Shown: positions 37,261 to 47,575 of the stretch, piece after piece
Numbering within the stretch: position 1 is the first letter of the stretch
Layout: every line of letters starts with the position of its first letter
NCBI GenBank assembly: GCA_012845835.1
Contig: JABAKD010000022.1
Span: 6,521,542 to 6,585,541 of the forward strand
Origin: Undaria pinnatifida
Taxonomy: Eukaryota; Sar; Phaeophyceae; Laminariales; Alariaceae
Length of the DNA: 64,000 nucleotides
Direction of reading: 5' to 3'
Position numbers and translations under genes: made by a program
Notes under the pieces: generated by a model
What the model was told of the DNA's origin: nothing
Seen by the model: the letters and a program-made list of their open reading frames with translations, nothing else
The model's database searches: none

Positions 37261-37410
37261 GTACCTTTTGGGAGGTATCCAGTGTCGATGGTATGTTTTG
37301 GGCGGTATCGAAGGTTAGCGGTACTTCCTGGGCGGTATCGAGAGTTGGCGGTACTTTCTGGGCGGTATTGAGAGTTGGCGGTATGAATTCGGCGGTAAGC
37401 GGTAATTACA
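37261..37410 (+). repeat. 30 bp minisatellite
   Basis: Four 30 bp units begin at 37261, 37291, 37321 and 37351, each with gta-ttt-tgggcggtat and a gttggcg end; a fifth decays after 37381. GGCGGTA blocks continue scattered to about 37575. An open frame spans it only because the unit length is divisible by three. Confidence 0.85.
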
Positions 37411-38295
37411 ATTATTATTGTCGTAATTTTTCGGCGGTATCGCAATACGTCGGTACTTTTTTGGCGGTATGTGGCATTTCGGTTTTCGGAGGTAACGGCT
37501 TCGACGGTAGGCGATACTCGCACAATATAGCGGTAAACCGCGGAATTACCGGGACACCCCACCAGGGCGGTAATTTCACGGCGGGGAAATTGCCGACCTT
37601 AACGCTGGAAATTTTGGGATTGTCCATGATCAACGTGGCTAGACGTTGCCGGAGTCGTGGTTAGGCCTTCCCTCGAAGAACGGGCTACGCTCGTACTGTT
37701 TGGTACTGTACATACATCCTCGTTGAAAAACCCAAAGTAAAACGTTTTCTTAGCTTTTAGTTCACGATCGACCCTCGATCTATACCATCAGTTTAATTTA
37801 AAGAACACGCACACCGAGAACCTAGAACAAGAAAATCGTTGTCTCGAAGTTGAACATTTTGTCGGGGTTGACGTGCAATCTCGACATACAAGCAGCCCAA
37901 TGCGAACCTGCGTGGCTCCGTACAAGGCCACATGACTTTAGATGAGAGCGTCGAAGATTTTAGGATGATCCATCTATATATATATGCTCACGGGGCGAAG
38001 TTGCCCGGGTTGTGGTAGGGTCTTCCCTCGAAGTGCTTTGTGGCTTTAGATGATTAGAGCGTCGAACAGTTTACGATAGATAGTGAAGAGGGCCAAAATA
38101 GACAAGGGACTGACTGCTCTATAAAAGAGGCCTTTGGGGCCCGACGCACTATGGTCCGCTACATACAGGGGACATGTATATATTGTACAGCAGCAGTAAG
38201 TAGTAGTACTGTATTGACTATTTTCGCGTTTCCGTGACTAGTTAGGTGGGGTTATGTTAAGGGATTAGTGCCGCCCAAAACCCGATTATCGACGC

Positions 38296-38465
38296 CATTT
38301 GTTAAGGTATTAGTCTAGTGCGGTCCGTTTGACCACTTGCTTGCAAAAGGTTAACCAATAGCTCACCTACCCAACCTAAGCTCTATAACAGTTACTTGAT
38401 AATAACCAACTATTATTATAGCTCGGTTGATTAATCACGACTATTAATAGTGGCATAAACGTGTA
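38296..38465 (+). repeat. 170 bp flanking duplication, left copy (contains a TRIM LTR)
   Basis: It is identical by eye to 45419-45588. Positions 38300-38390 are a 91 bp TRIM LTR, and 75 bp of non-TRIM sequence follow (gttacttgataataacc ...). To its left is a remnant of TRIM interior (tcgacgccatt), so this copy has the native left context. Its last four bases (tgta) overlap the start of repeat B2 of the inserted element. Confidence 0.9.
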
Positions 38466-38925
38466 TTTTGCTTTCGAAGTTGTATCATATTATTGCGCAC
38501 CCCCCCCTCGGAGCACGGGGGGGCGGAGAGAGGGACAGGCCCCCGGGGCTGCTCCAACAGCAACCCCACGCTATCGTCCGTAACCCTGAGTCAAGTTCCA
38601 TCCCAACTGGCACTGTCGAGCTTTCGACGCCAGCCAGCCTCCACTGAGAGACTCAAAATAAACATGGTACTCAGCACAAACACAAACGGGCACATGTAAC
38701 GCCAATATCATATACTAAAGGAGTACCATAATATATAAATGACGCCCGTATACATATGTAATTCACGGCCCAAGACGCACTATTACGGACAAACTCTCTC
38801 CTGCAGTTTAAGATTGCGCCAATACCGAGCTAAGTGTGGGACCAAACCACTGCGCCTGCTCATTAGCATTCGTCATCACACCACATCTGCACAGCATAGT
38901 GCAAATTCCATACGGGGAAGAATGG

Positions 38926-39092
38926 ACGCACCTCCAGCGTGGAGACATGCGTGCATGTTCGCGAATCACGGTAGCAAACCGACATCGCACCAACGCCTGC
39001 ATTGCACAATGCAGCTCCCCGAAGGAGAAAAAAAAAAAACAAAATAAAAAATAGGAAGGGCGCACCTCCAGCTTGGAGACGTGCGCGCGCTA
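38926..39092. repeat. Two related hairpins in the retroelement spacer
   Basis: At 38929-38957 and 39060-39091 the sequence gcgcacctcca...tggagacgtgcgc (or a close variant) folds on itself. The two hairpins are about 130 bp apart, each followed by an A-rich or mixed stretch, within the 639 bp A2-B2 spacer. Possible roles are recombinase recognition or RNA structure; this is inference. Confidence 0.5.
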
Positions 39093-39852
39093 CTCTGATG
39101 ACACAAACAGGACTCCTGAGCACCACACGTAAATAAAAATTAAACGCGCAATCTACGACACCCGGGCGGCTGGATACCGCCCCCTAGTTACGTGTATCTA
39201 ACAGCAACGAACACTCTCCCGCGTTGCTGCGACCGTCTCGGTCCCCTTCCACTGACGCCCTCAAAAGCACGGGCGGGTGGGTGGGAAATCAGCCAGTCTA
39301 TCACACCTTGACCTTGTCTTGCTGACGATGCTCCTCTCTTCTCTGCGTGCTTCGCTTGCTAATCAGCAACACGACAAACTGATCCAAGGTTCCCTTTGCT
39401 ATACCAGGACAAGTACAAGTAACCACCCGCGTTGATCTCATTGGTCAACGTGCAGTAACCCCAAACTTCTTCCGTACATACAAAACCCTTATTTTCTCGT
39501 GCCTCGATAATAATACGCTTTGTATTTTGCTTTCGAAGTTGTATCATATTATTGCGCACCCCCCCCTCGGAGCACGGGGGGGCGGAGAGAGGGACAGGCC
39601 CCCGGGGCTGCTCCAACAGCAACCCCACGCTATCGTCCGTAACCCTGAGTCAAGTTCCATCCCAACTGGCACTGTCGAGCTTTCGACGCCAGCCTCCACT
39701 AATGGTATTTGGCTCAGCTTACGGACGCATTGCGTCCCTTCCCTACCCCCTTTGCTGTACCCCTAGGGTGCGCACGTCAAGATCCAACTTCTTTCTATCC
39801 GCTTGGCACAAATGATGAGGCTGCGTACCAGCTGAAATAGTTACGTCGACTT

Positions 39853-41010
39853 CTATCCCTCCAGCTTTGGAATGGGGTTAACTTGCCCCCAATCCGTACC
39901 CTGCCCCGGCTGGATCCCGTTACCCATCCCCTCCTGGGCCATTAAATTTGCTACCCGGCTGGCATCCTTCCCGTGGCTACGAACGTACGCCTTATAAGCA
40001 TCAGACGCCCACCGACCCTCCCGTTGCAACGTCTCTGGGGAGGCACCCCCTGCCGATAAGTGCGTTGCGCCCCCAATCCTAAGGGAGTGCAAGGCGTACT
40101 CATCCGCCCGCACGCCCGCCAACGCAACCACTTCTCGCAGGGCTACCGTCGCTTGTTGTTTCGTCCACATAGACCATCTACCACCACCACTGCCGTACGC
40201 TACGAGGGGCGCCGACGAAGGCAAAAACAAATAACAAGACATCAACTCGAGCATAAGATCGACAGCACCGCCACCAGCCCCTACGGGCCTTGGTGAACCA
40301 ACCCGAACGCGCGAAATAACCGCCCCTTTTCGCAACTGGTCGCCCTTAGACCCACGGAATCGAACCTCGACGCGGTCGGCTGTTGACCATTGCGCCACCC
40401 CCAACTGTACCCGACCGCGAAAGAAAGCCACGTCTGCCCGCCGTAAACAATACGTTTCGTGGATGCGCGACCGGGTTTCCGCGAACATTTCGGACGCGCG
40501 GGTCAAAAAACAAAACGACGCACACAACGCAAGCCACAACACGCGTCCCCCGTTACGCCAGGCAGGGATTAAAGTTTCGCCAGCAAGCAACATAGCCCAT
40601 GACACTGGCCGACGCACGGTCGCCTGATTACCCACTTCGGCATGCGAGCGCGCCGCACCTTTGAGGGCGCTCGCGATGACGGGGTGAGTAGTGTCGAGCT
40701 CGAAACCGCGTGAAATGCGATGAAAAAACTTTATGGCCGACAAATGGCTTTCGATAGTCGCCGAGCGCAATTTCTTCGTAGCGAACGCGTATGCTACGTA
40801 TTCGAACAAATGCCACACGCTAGTCATATCGTCAATGCCGCGATCAAGAAATACGGGAACACCAGAACGTACCCGAAAGTCTACCCATGCTCCAAAATGC
40901 CCCAAATAAGCTCGTTCAGTCGAGGCCGCAACGGCGTGCCGCACGAGTCCGAGGCCAACACCGAAGTACATAGAGAAATGCCGATGGTCCCCAGTTCCCG
41001 AACCTGCCAC
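39853..41010 (-). CDS. Tyrosine recombinase of the retroelement
   Basis: 385 residues, third ORF. The N-terminal core-binding part (about 20-125) has a helical pattern. The catalytic domain shows R171 in LTRAS, HSLRIGGATHL (H308-x-x-R311) and GRWASDAYKAYVR (W334, nucleophile probably Y342). These are the R...H-x-x-R...W...Y residues of the family. It should join a double-stranded DNA circle to the chromosome. The ORF has no stops or frameshifts. It is followed by B1/A2 repeats. Confidence 0.9.
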   Translation of the reverse strand: MAGSGTGDHRHFSMYFGVGLGLVRHAVAASTERAYLGHFGAWVDFRVRSGVPVFLDRGIDDMTSVWHLFEYVAYAFATKKLRSATIESHLSAIKFFHRISRGFELDTTHPVIASALKGAARSHAEVGNQATVRRPVSWAMLLAGETLIPAWRNGGRVLWLALCASFCFLTRASEMFAETRSRIHETYCLRRADVAFFRGRVQLGVAQWSTADRVEVRFRGSKGDQLRKGAVISRVRVGSPRPVGAGGGAVDLMLELMSCYLFLPSSAPLVAYGSGGGRWSMWTKQQATVALREVVALAGVRADEYALHSLRIGGATHLSAGGASPETLQREGRWASDAYKAYVRSHGKDASRVANLMAQEGMGNGIQPGQGTDWGQVNPIPKLEG

Positions 41011-43517
41011 GGGATGTTGGGACGAACGGCGCGCAAATTATCAAGAACGGAGCCGCGATCCCAGCGAGAGATACCATCGGCGGCCTCGTTGTGGACACCA
41101 CGCACATGCGTGGCCTCGAAATGCCATCCGGATGACACTTCGAGAACGCCGAGAAGACGCATGAGGGCACCGGAACGCGGTTCCAGCCCCCCCCGACACC
41201 GCCGCACCCAATGCACGGCGGCCTCGTTGTCTCCCCGCAGCAAAACACAATCTCCCGTCGCTGACGGTCGATCGGCACACGAAGACACTAGTACAAAGGC
41301 CGACACAACCATGCCCAAAAGTTCAAGCACGTTGATCGATAAGTCGTCCACCCCGCGGACGAACTTACTCGAGCCGCAAAACCGCGACTGTTCCAGGGCT
41401 GTGAGATCATAGCGCCAGTAAACACCGGTTTCGAGACAATATCCCCCGACGGCGGTTTTGGACGCGTCCGAGAACAACGTACGTTGTGCCGGGCGCTCCA
41501 ACAAATTATACATCGGCGCCGACAGCACCCCGCCGCGCGCGTCAAGACCTTTGTCCACAAACCACCGCCAGAACTCGAGATCCGCATGGAACTCGGGCCC
41601 AAGGGCCACACGCCGCCCCGGATTGGCCATTCGGCCAGCGAATTGATCACCGGCAGCGATGCGCGGCATCCCAACCGAAGCCAACAAACGATGCACGAAG
41701 AAAGAACCGGGACGAACTGCAAACGAGATGTGCATGAGGAAGCCCGCCAACTGCGACACCTGCTTCGCTGAAGCATGGTTGCGAGTCGAGGGCCACTCCG
41801 CTAAAAGCACGCGCAACTTGAGGCGCTTATGTGGCGGTGCCGTCACCGTAAGCGCCTCTGTATCCACCAACCAGCCCAGCACCTCGAGACGCGTGTCCCA
41901 GTTAGTGATTTTGCTGGCGGACAACAGCGGAGGGTCGGACGCGCCACGTACGCCCAACAAGCGAAAATGGTCCGACGCCAATGACTGCACAGCCCGCATA
42001 CAGCGACGACCGTCCGGCCACCACTGAACCTCGACAAGAATGCCATCGTCTACGTAGTACCGCACGAAAAAACGACTCCCGGCGTAGCCGCCGCTACCGG
42101 ATACGGTTCGACAATCGCGAGGGAGGGACGTCACTGAACCCCCCCGCGGCGGGGCAAGACGCACGTGTCCGACGGCAGCCGCCCCTTGTGGGGAAACAGC
42201 CGCATTTTGAAACGTAGAGTGGGTGTGGGAATGTTCCAGCGCAGACGCCATTAGCCCCCAGAACCCGGGACTATTACGCCACCCGAATTGCAAGCGAAGA
42301 TCCACAACTACGTATTCGCCCATCGCGTACCCAAACACCGGCGCCCCTACCGGGTCAACTAAAACTTGACGATAGGCGTCTTTCACGTCAACGCGGCAGA
42401 GGACGATTCGAGCTGTGGGACCGTGCAACTGCCGCAAAAACAACACCCTTAACAACACATCCCGAAATACATGACCGAGCTCGCAGGAGGGGGCGGAGGA
42501 AAAATCGGTATCGTCGTTAACGCTGGAGTGGCCGCCCGCGCGCGCAAATGTGAGATCGTGGATGATGCGAAACTTAGGCTTAAGCACGACGGCCAATGGC
42601 GAAACACGTAAACCCGGAATATCGGCGGCGGAACTTAACTTGAACACCAAAGCCCGACCGTGCCCAACGTCAGAACATATCTTTTGGTGAACAGCAACGG
42701 CATGGGGGGCGACGCTCGGGTGGTTACCGTATGCAAGCTCCGCAGCCAGATTACCCCCCCGCGCAACACACACCGGGGAACCCGGTGCCAAGACGCGGAG
42801 CAGCTGGTCAACACGAGGGAAGTTCTTGACGGTACCAAACCAATGACGAACGATGTGAGGATGAATATGGGGGGCAATGCGATCGGATCCGACAGCGGAC
42901 GTAAACAATTTAACACTGCCGGCACAAGCATGCAAAAGAGACGACCCCGCACTGGCAACCACATCGAGATTCGCGGAACCTGTTGACGATACCGACCGCA
43001 ATACGCTATCCTGCGCGACGCGCCACGCCTCAACCGCCGAATCCAACTGCGCGTGCGCGCGCTCGCCGTCGGTCGAGCCGTGCCCGCACCCCCATTCACA
43101 ACCCGAAAGTCGCATACGTTCGCTATGATTAACTGTGTCTCCGCGCGCGCCCGAGACACCTGTTCCTACAATGCGCGCCGAAACTACCGTACACGCCCGC
43201 GCGCGCTCCCCGTCGTCACCTCTATTTCCGAATATGACGGATCCCGGAGCAACAGGTACACGCTCTCGCCCAACGCCGCCTTCGCTCGCCAGCGCCTCCA
43301 ACGCCCGCCCCCGCAACCCGCCCGGGACTCCACGGGCTGCGGGTACGGTCGGCGCTCCGTCAACGCCGACCGTTGACGCAACCCCCTCATCAACCGCCAA
43401 CGTCGCCGCCGCGCCCCCCGAGGCTGGACCCAAAACGCGGCCGCCACTCTCCATTGTTGACGCAGCCGCTACCTCCACCGTCGGCGCAGCAGATGTGCCC
43501 GCAAAGGTTGGCCCCAC
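40881..43517 (-). CDS. Reverse transcriptase - RNase H polyprotein
   Basis: 878 residues, second ORF. The N-terminal 150 residues are low complexity, and translation may begin further in. The RT domain has the LKPKFRIIHDL region (312-322), VDVKDAY (376-382, first catalytic Asp), FGWRNSPGFWGLM (411-423) and YYVDDGIL (487-494, the YVDD box). RNase H has LFSDAS (D684), INVLELLGM (E732), LLRGDNEA (D763) and HNEAADGISR (D814), so all four acidic residues are present. No integrase follows. The ORF overlaps the start of the recombinase ORF by about 130 bases in another frame, so downstream translation may use re-initiation or a spliced RNA. Confidence 0.9.
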   Translation of the reverse strand: MGPTFAGTSAAPTVEVAAASTMESGGRVLGPASGGAAATLAVDEGVASTVGVDGAPTVPAARGVPGGLRGRALEALASEGGVGRERVPVAPGSVIFGNRGDDGERARACTVVSARIVGTGVSGARGDTVNHSERMRLSGCEWGCGHGSTDGERAHAQLDSAVEAWRVAQDSVLRSVSSTGSANLDVVASAGSSLLHACAGSVKLFTSAVGSDRIAPHIHPHIVRHWFGTVKNFPRVDQLLRVLAPGSPVCVARGGNLAAELAYGNHPSVAPHAVAVHQKICSDVGHGRALVFKLSSAADIPGLRVSPLAVVLKPKFRIIHDLTFARAGGHSSVNDDTDFSSAPSCELGHVFRDVLLRVLFLRQLHGPTARIVLCRVDVKDAYRQVLVDPVGAPVFGYAMGEYVVVDLRLQFGWRNSPGFWGLMASALEHSHTHSTFQNAAVSPQGAAAVGHVRLAPPRGGSVTSLPRDCRTVSGSGGYAGSRFFVRYYVDDGILVEVQWWPDGRRCMRAVQSLASDHFRLLGVRGASDPPLLSASKITNWDTRLEVLGWLVDTEALTVTAPPHKRLKLRVLLAEWPSTRNHASAKQVSQLAGFLMHISFAVRPGSFFVHRLLASVGMPRIAAGDQFAGRMANPGRRVALGPEFHADLEFWRWFVDKGLDARGGVLSAPMYNLLERPAQRTLFSDASKTAVGGYCLETGVYWRYDLTALEQSRFCGSSKFVRGVDDLSINVLELLGMVVSAFVLVSSCADRPSATGDCVLLRGDNEAAVHWVRRCRGGLEPRSGALMRLLGVLEVSSGWHFEATHVRGVHNEAADGISRWDRGSVLDNLRAVRPNIPWQVRELGTIGISLCTSVLASDSCGTPLRPRLNELIWGILEHG

Positions 43518-43538
43518 CAGGCGGCAGGGCCCGTGTCT

Positions 43539-44903
43539 TCATACCGAACCAGAACCAGCGCCTCTGCCCCCCTCGCCCCCCCTGCTGCCCTCCGCGGGGA
43601 GGACCGGCCGCAACGACAACGCCCGCGACCCTCCGCCCGCCGCTACGCTTCCACCGCCTTCCTCTCTGCGAGCGGGTGGAGATGGCGAGGACGCCGAGGC
43701 CGCGGGGGCCTCGTGCAGAAACTTACACGGAGACCAATTGCATTTACCGGTGCGCGCAAACATTCGGCACACCTGGGGGAGACTTGAGCTGGCCTTTCCC
43801 TTAGACCCGGGCGACCCAGCGGGGGGAGCGGTTGCCTTCCGCTTGGTGGGCCTGTCTGCGCCGGAACCGATGCTACTGAGTACGAGCCGGAGAACCTCCC
43901 CCCCGCCGCGGCAAAATTCGAGAGTGCGCACGAAGGCGGGCACGGGTGGGGGGTCGAACGCCGTGCCAGCTGGGGGAGGGACAATAGCAGGGGAAGACCG
44001 CTGCGCAGCACGCATGAGCTCACTCACCCACAAAGCGATGTCGCGATTAACCATGTCACATAGCACCGCATGCGCTTCTGGGACGGACAGCATGCTATAG
44101 TTGCTGAAGGTGTGCGCGCGCAAGCCCATGACCGCCACCGTAAACGCGTCTCCGAGGGCGTTGACCCGCGCCAGACAGGGGAGATCGTCGGCGACCCCAG
44201 GCGAAAGACCCACAGAAAGGATCGCAACGACAGCCAATCTCAGGAGGTCGAGACGGTCGGCGACCATTAGGGAGTGCCCGATGGGCCCGTCCACACGGGG
44301 CCCGTAAGCCCCGACGTCGAAGGAACTGAACGACCGAAGCTGGGACGCTACGCTGGCGGTCACGTGGATGGCCTCCCCCACAAAAGACTGCAGGTCAGCG
44401 GGAGAGTCCCCGAGGTTCGGGGGGATACGCCCTCGAATGATCCACAGCTTCCTGGCTGTGTTCACTTTATTCCACGTTGTTAGTTCGGTGGCAAGCTGGG
44501 CTTTTTGACGCTGGCGCTCCTGAGCGTCGCCGTCGTCTCGGGAGGCTCCCCGACCGGAGTTGTTTTCCATGAACTGCCTGACCATGATGTCGAGATTAGC
44601 AACCTGATCAGTACATGTATCCGCTGCTTCGCGGGTGGAAGAGGCGAGTGCCGATAACTCGGCATAATTGTCGTCGAGGCGCTTATGGACCCGCGCGAAT
44701 TCGGCTTCGACCTGTCGGGCCCAAGTGGCCCAGTCACCCGAAGGCGAGGCCGCACCGGCCGGTTGCGCCCCAGAGGAAGCCCCCGAGCTCGCGAGAGCTG
44801 CGGCGGCCCGGGCACCCAAAGTATCCTCCACCTTAGCGCTGGCGGCAGCAGGGGCCACAGCATCCGGCGAATCCCCCATCGTCACAGAGACAGCCCGCAG
44901 CAC
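43539..44903 (-). CDS. Gag-like protein with CCCH zinc finger
   Basis: 454 residues, first ORF of the tyrosine-recombinase element. An Ala/Pro/Ser-rich start is followed by a probable coiled segment (residues 57-105), a helical capsid-like middle (about 130-300), and near the C-terminus C379-x8-C388-x4-C393-x3-H397, a CCCH zinc finger that could bind RNA. Retroviral Gag proteins usually carry CCHC knuckles, so the CCCH type is unusual. It should coat the element RNA in the cytoplasm. The stop is about 20 bases before the next ATG. The start could be the internal ATG eight codons downstream. The large plus-strand ORF opposite is its shadow. Confidence 0.7.
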   Translation of the reverse strand: MLRAVSVTMGDSPDAVAPAAASAKVEDTLGARAAAALASSGASSGAQPAGAASPSGDWATWARQVEAEFARVHKRLDDNYAELSALASSTREAADTCTDQVANLDIMVRQFMENNSGRGASRDDGDAQERQRQKAQLATELTTWNKVNTARKLWIIRGRIPPNLGDSPADLQSFVGEAIHVTASVASQLRSFSSFDVGAYGPRVDGPIGHSLMVADRLDLLRLAVVAILSVGLSPGVADDLPCLARVNALGDAFTVAVMGLRAHTFSNYSMLSVPEAHAVLCDMVNRDIALWVSELMRAAQRSSPAIVPPPAGTAFDPPPVPAFVRTLEFCRGGGEVLRLVLSSIGSGADRPTKRKATAPPAGSPGSKGKASSSLPQVCRMFARTGKCNWSPCKFLHEAPAASASSPSPPARREEGGGSVAAGGGSRALSLRPVLPAEGSRGGEGGRGAGSGSV

Positions 44904-44981
44904 TCGCCACAGCAGTAGTCACAACGAATTATTGCCACGGCAGTCACCACGGCAGTACCAGCGAAGTCTCACCGCAGCAGC

Positions 44982-45094
44982 AGTCGCAGCAAGCAATCAG
45001 CCAGAAATCAGCCAGTCTATCACACCTTGACCTTGTCTTGCTGACGATGCTCCTCTCTTCTCTGCGTGCTTCGCTTGCTAATCAGCAACACGAC

Positions 45095-45165
<71 letters not shown>

Positions 45166-45281
45166 TCGCAGCAAGCAATCAGCCAGAAATCAGCCAGTCT
45201 ATCACACCTTGACCTTGTCTTGCTGACGATGCTCCTCTCTTCTCTGCGTGCTTCGCTTGCTAATCAGCAACACGACAAACT
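44982..45281 (-). repeat. 118 bp duplication around a 64-base poly-T tract
   Basis: Positions 44982-45099 repeat at 45164-45281 without visible difference, separated by a pure T run (45100-45163). Read on the element's strand, a poly(A) of 64 is inserted between two copies of the A1/leader junction. It could be a target-primed insertion of a poly(A) stretch with a long duplication, template switching during reverse transcription, or an assembly artefact. Confidence 0.75.
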
Positions 45282-45418
45282 GATCCAAGGTTCCCTTTGC
45301 TATACCAGGACAAGTACAAGTAACCACCCGCGTTGATCTCATTGGTCAACGTGCAGTAACCCCAAACTTCTTCCGTACATACAAAACCCTTATTTTCTCG
45401 TGCCTCGATAATAATACG

Positions 45419-45588
45419 CATTTGTTAAGGTATTAGTCTAGTGCGGTCCGTTTGACCACTTGCTTGCAAAAGGTTAACCAATAGCTCACCTACCCAACCT
45501 AAGCTCTATAACAGTTACTTGATAATAACCAACTATTATTATAGCTCGGTTGATTAATCACGACTATTAATAGTGGCATAAACGTGTA
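45419..45588 (+). repeat. 170 bp flanking duplication, right copy
   Basis: Identical to 38296-38465. It starts directly at the outer end of repeat A1 and runs on into sequence found only here (atcacacaacgctgacc). The retroelement lies exactly between the two copies. It includes a TRIM LTR at 45423-45513. Confidence 0.9.
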
Positions 45589-45589
45589 A

Positions 45590-47570
45590 TCACACAACGC
45601 TGACCTATTAAATAGTTGATTTTACAAACAATCGCGTAGAATAATCAAATTGTTTGTTGGGTATTATCTGTCTGTGCTGATTGCCATCACTAGACTGCGA
45701 ATAGTATCCTTTATGTTGATTATTTGTCGGCTTGAAAATGGATACTTGGTCAAGCGGTCAGTCGCTGGTCCTGTCATCAGTATTTCGTTCACTTGAGATT
45801 AAACAACAGCCACCAGTATTTACCGGCGGACTGCATCAGCATGCTTGTACTGGGCACGATTGTCTTGAATTCAGGGGCTTTAGGCCTTAAGCAATTGACG
45901 CCAACTTTTCGAGACCTTTTCCGGGATTTCTCGTCGATACGATCTCAGTGAAAAGGACCACACGCCGTCTCAGATGGTGGCGTGTTACAGGTGGGGAGGC
46001 ACTGCCGCGAGCGCGTGTCCGTCGGGGCCCTGAGGCGGAACTTATCAACCGCCGTAAAGTAAACGCTTATTAAAATATACAAGTATTAATAGTAGTCCGA
46101 GGAATACCGAAACCAAACGAAACCAGACGTGGACATATTATATTTTCAACTTTCAGCCCGTAGAACAAGAAATATACCTGGTAAGAGCAACTAACGCACG
46201 TAGCAGCCTGCGATCACGCTTCTTCTGCTCCACCCGTACTACAACGGAAGAAGACGGCTGGTGATGCTGCAACACAAATTGTGCTGCGCAATTCCAAACG
46301 ATGTTCAAGTCCTTTTGGTGATCTAGGTGACAAAAATGATGCATGGCAAGAAATGATGCCCACCCAGTCCCATATACCTGTGATATTCAGCCACCCCATG
46401 ATTAATAAGCGATGTCCCAGCAGCCCTAAATGACTGATGTTCAGCGACCTCAGAGGCGATGTTCCAGCAGCCCTATAACGATGGTGCTCAGGGGGCTAAG
46501 AATCGAGCTTCCAGCAACCCTAAACGGCCCATCCGTGAGGATGCAAGCGGCTCCCAAACAAGGGCGTTCTGCCACGGACATCTCAACATTATTAGTCTAT
46601 ATACGTAGTCTATATGTAAAAGGTTCCTCTGCGGCGTGGGGTTGTCTTGAAATACGGGGGGTGTCGCAAGTTGAATGGTGAGGTACACACGCGTTTATAC
46701 GATACTGTACGAGCAATAACCAGGGGTAACGCGAAAAAACTCTTGCAAAATAAAGAAAAGTGTACTTTCGTTTTTTGTCGAGCTAGCCTTTCAAGTTCCC
46801 TTATTATGGGCCCTCTTTTCTTCAGGCTGCCGTGCGTCGCTGTGAGACGAGTTGCCTCCTTCATGTAGTTCACTAGACTTTTTTTTCGAGTGTTATGTCA
46901 GGGTTACTTCACGTTATCGACTCCGTGTTCCCGACTTATGGTACCCAGCCACGGCTTCCTTCACCTTGTTTTCTCTGTTCCCCGCCTACTTTCTGGAACG
47001 AGACACTACTTCCAGAAATGTTTCGAGCCGTACGAGTATCTTCTAGTCGGCCCCATTTTTGGCTTGCTTTGTACGGTTGAACCGCCTCACTATGGTTGCT
47101 GGCATTGTTCTTGTTATAAGCTCGTCTCTCAAGGAGTCATGCTGCCGGCTCTTTTTCTGGCTTCCGACAGTACTTATCGCCTTTCTGTATCAACGTTTTA
47201 GTTTTGTCGTTGTTTACATACTGCTTTGGTCATCGCGTATTTTTTCGTTTTCTTGGTACTTTAGTCTACCCGGTTAGCTTCTCAGGGTACCTTGCCCTCC
47301 GTTTCAAATATTCAGCGTATCTCATGCCTCCGCCACCACCATTTCGGTGTGTGTGGTGTGTCATCAGTTGGGTGTTGGATTTCATCACGTTCTTGCGATT
47401 TCGATTTGGTAGCCTCGGTTTTCAATTTCACAGTTTGACGAACGTCCGTACGCTAGCCTCCCAGGTCCCACCTTACGGCCCTGATTAGATTACTCTTTTG
47501 CCTTCCGACATAGCCTCACGTCAGCCTTCCAGATCCAGCTTTGCGGACCCTGATACTGTTTAAGGAAGTA
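45590..47570. other. Gene-poor stretch with a 46 bp tandem repeat
   Basis: Positions 46408-46528 hold about 2.6 units of about 46 bp (gcgatgt-ccagcagccct ... cgatg). Positions 47459-47565 contain copies of a palindromic block shared with 48022-48061. Short ORFs are not convincing as genes. Confidence 0.45.
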
Positions 47571-47575
47571 CGTAA

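Larger units (their letters stand above)
38462..45419 (-). mobile_element. Tyrosine-recombinase retrotransposon (DIRS order, PAT/Ngaro type), full length
   Basis: On the minus strand the order is A1 (45419-45186), gag, RT-RNase H, tyrosine recombinase, B1 (39700-39521), A2 (39518-39285), a 639 bp spacer, B2 (38645-38462). A1 and A2 are 234 bp and look identical; B1 and B2 are 180 and 184 bp, differing by a 4 bp indel. This A1...B1A2...B2 layout is the split direct repeat pattern of PAT/Ngaro elements, which replicate through a circle and integrate with a tyrosine recombinase instead of a DDE integrase. The three ORFs are intact. Near-identical repeats suggest recent activity. An odd duplication with poly-T lies in the A1 side (44982-45281). 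Confidence 0.88.

Noticed and set aside
37293-37664. ORF of 123 codons with repeated TFWAVLRVG
   Set aside because: Its first half is the 30 bp minisatellite read in frame; the rest has no motif.
43135-44100. Plus-strand ORF of 321 codons
   Set aside because: It is antisense to the gag and RT ORFs of the retroelement, proline/arginine-rich without motifs; a shadow of the GC-rich coding strand.
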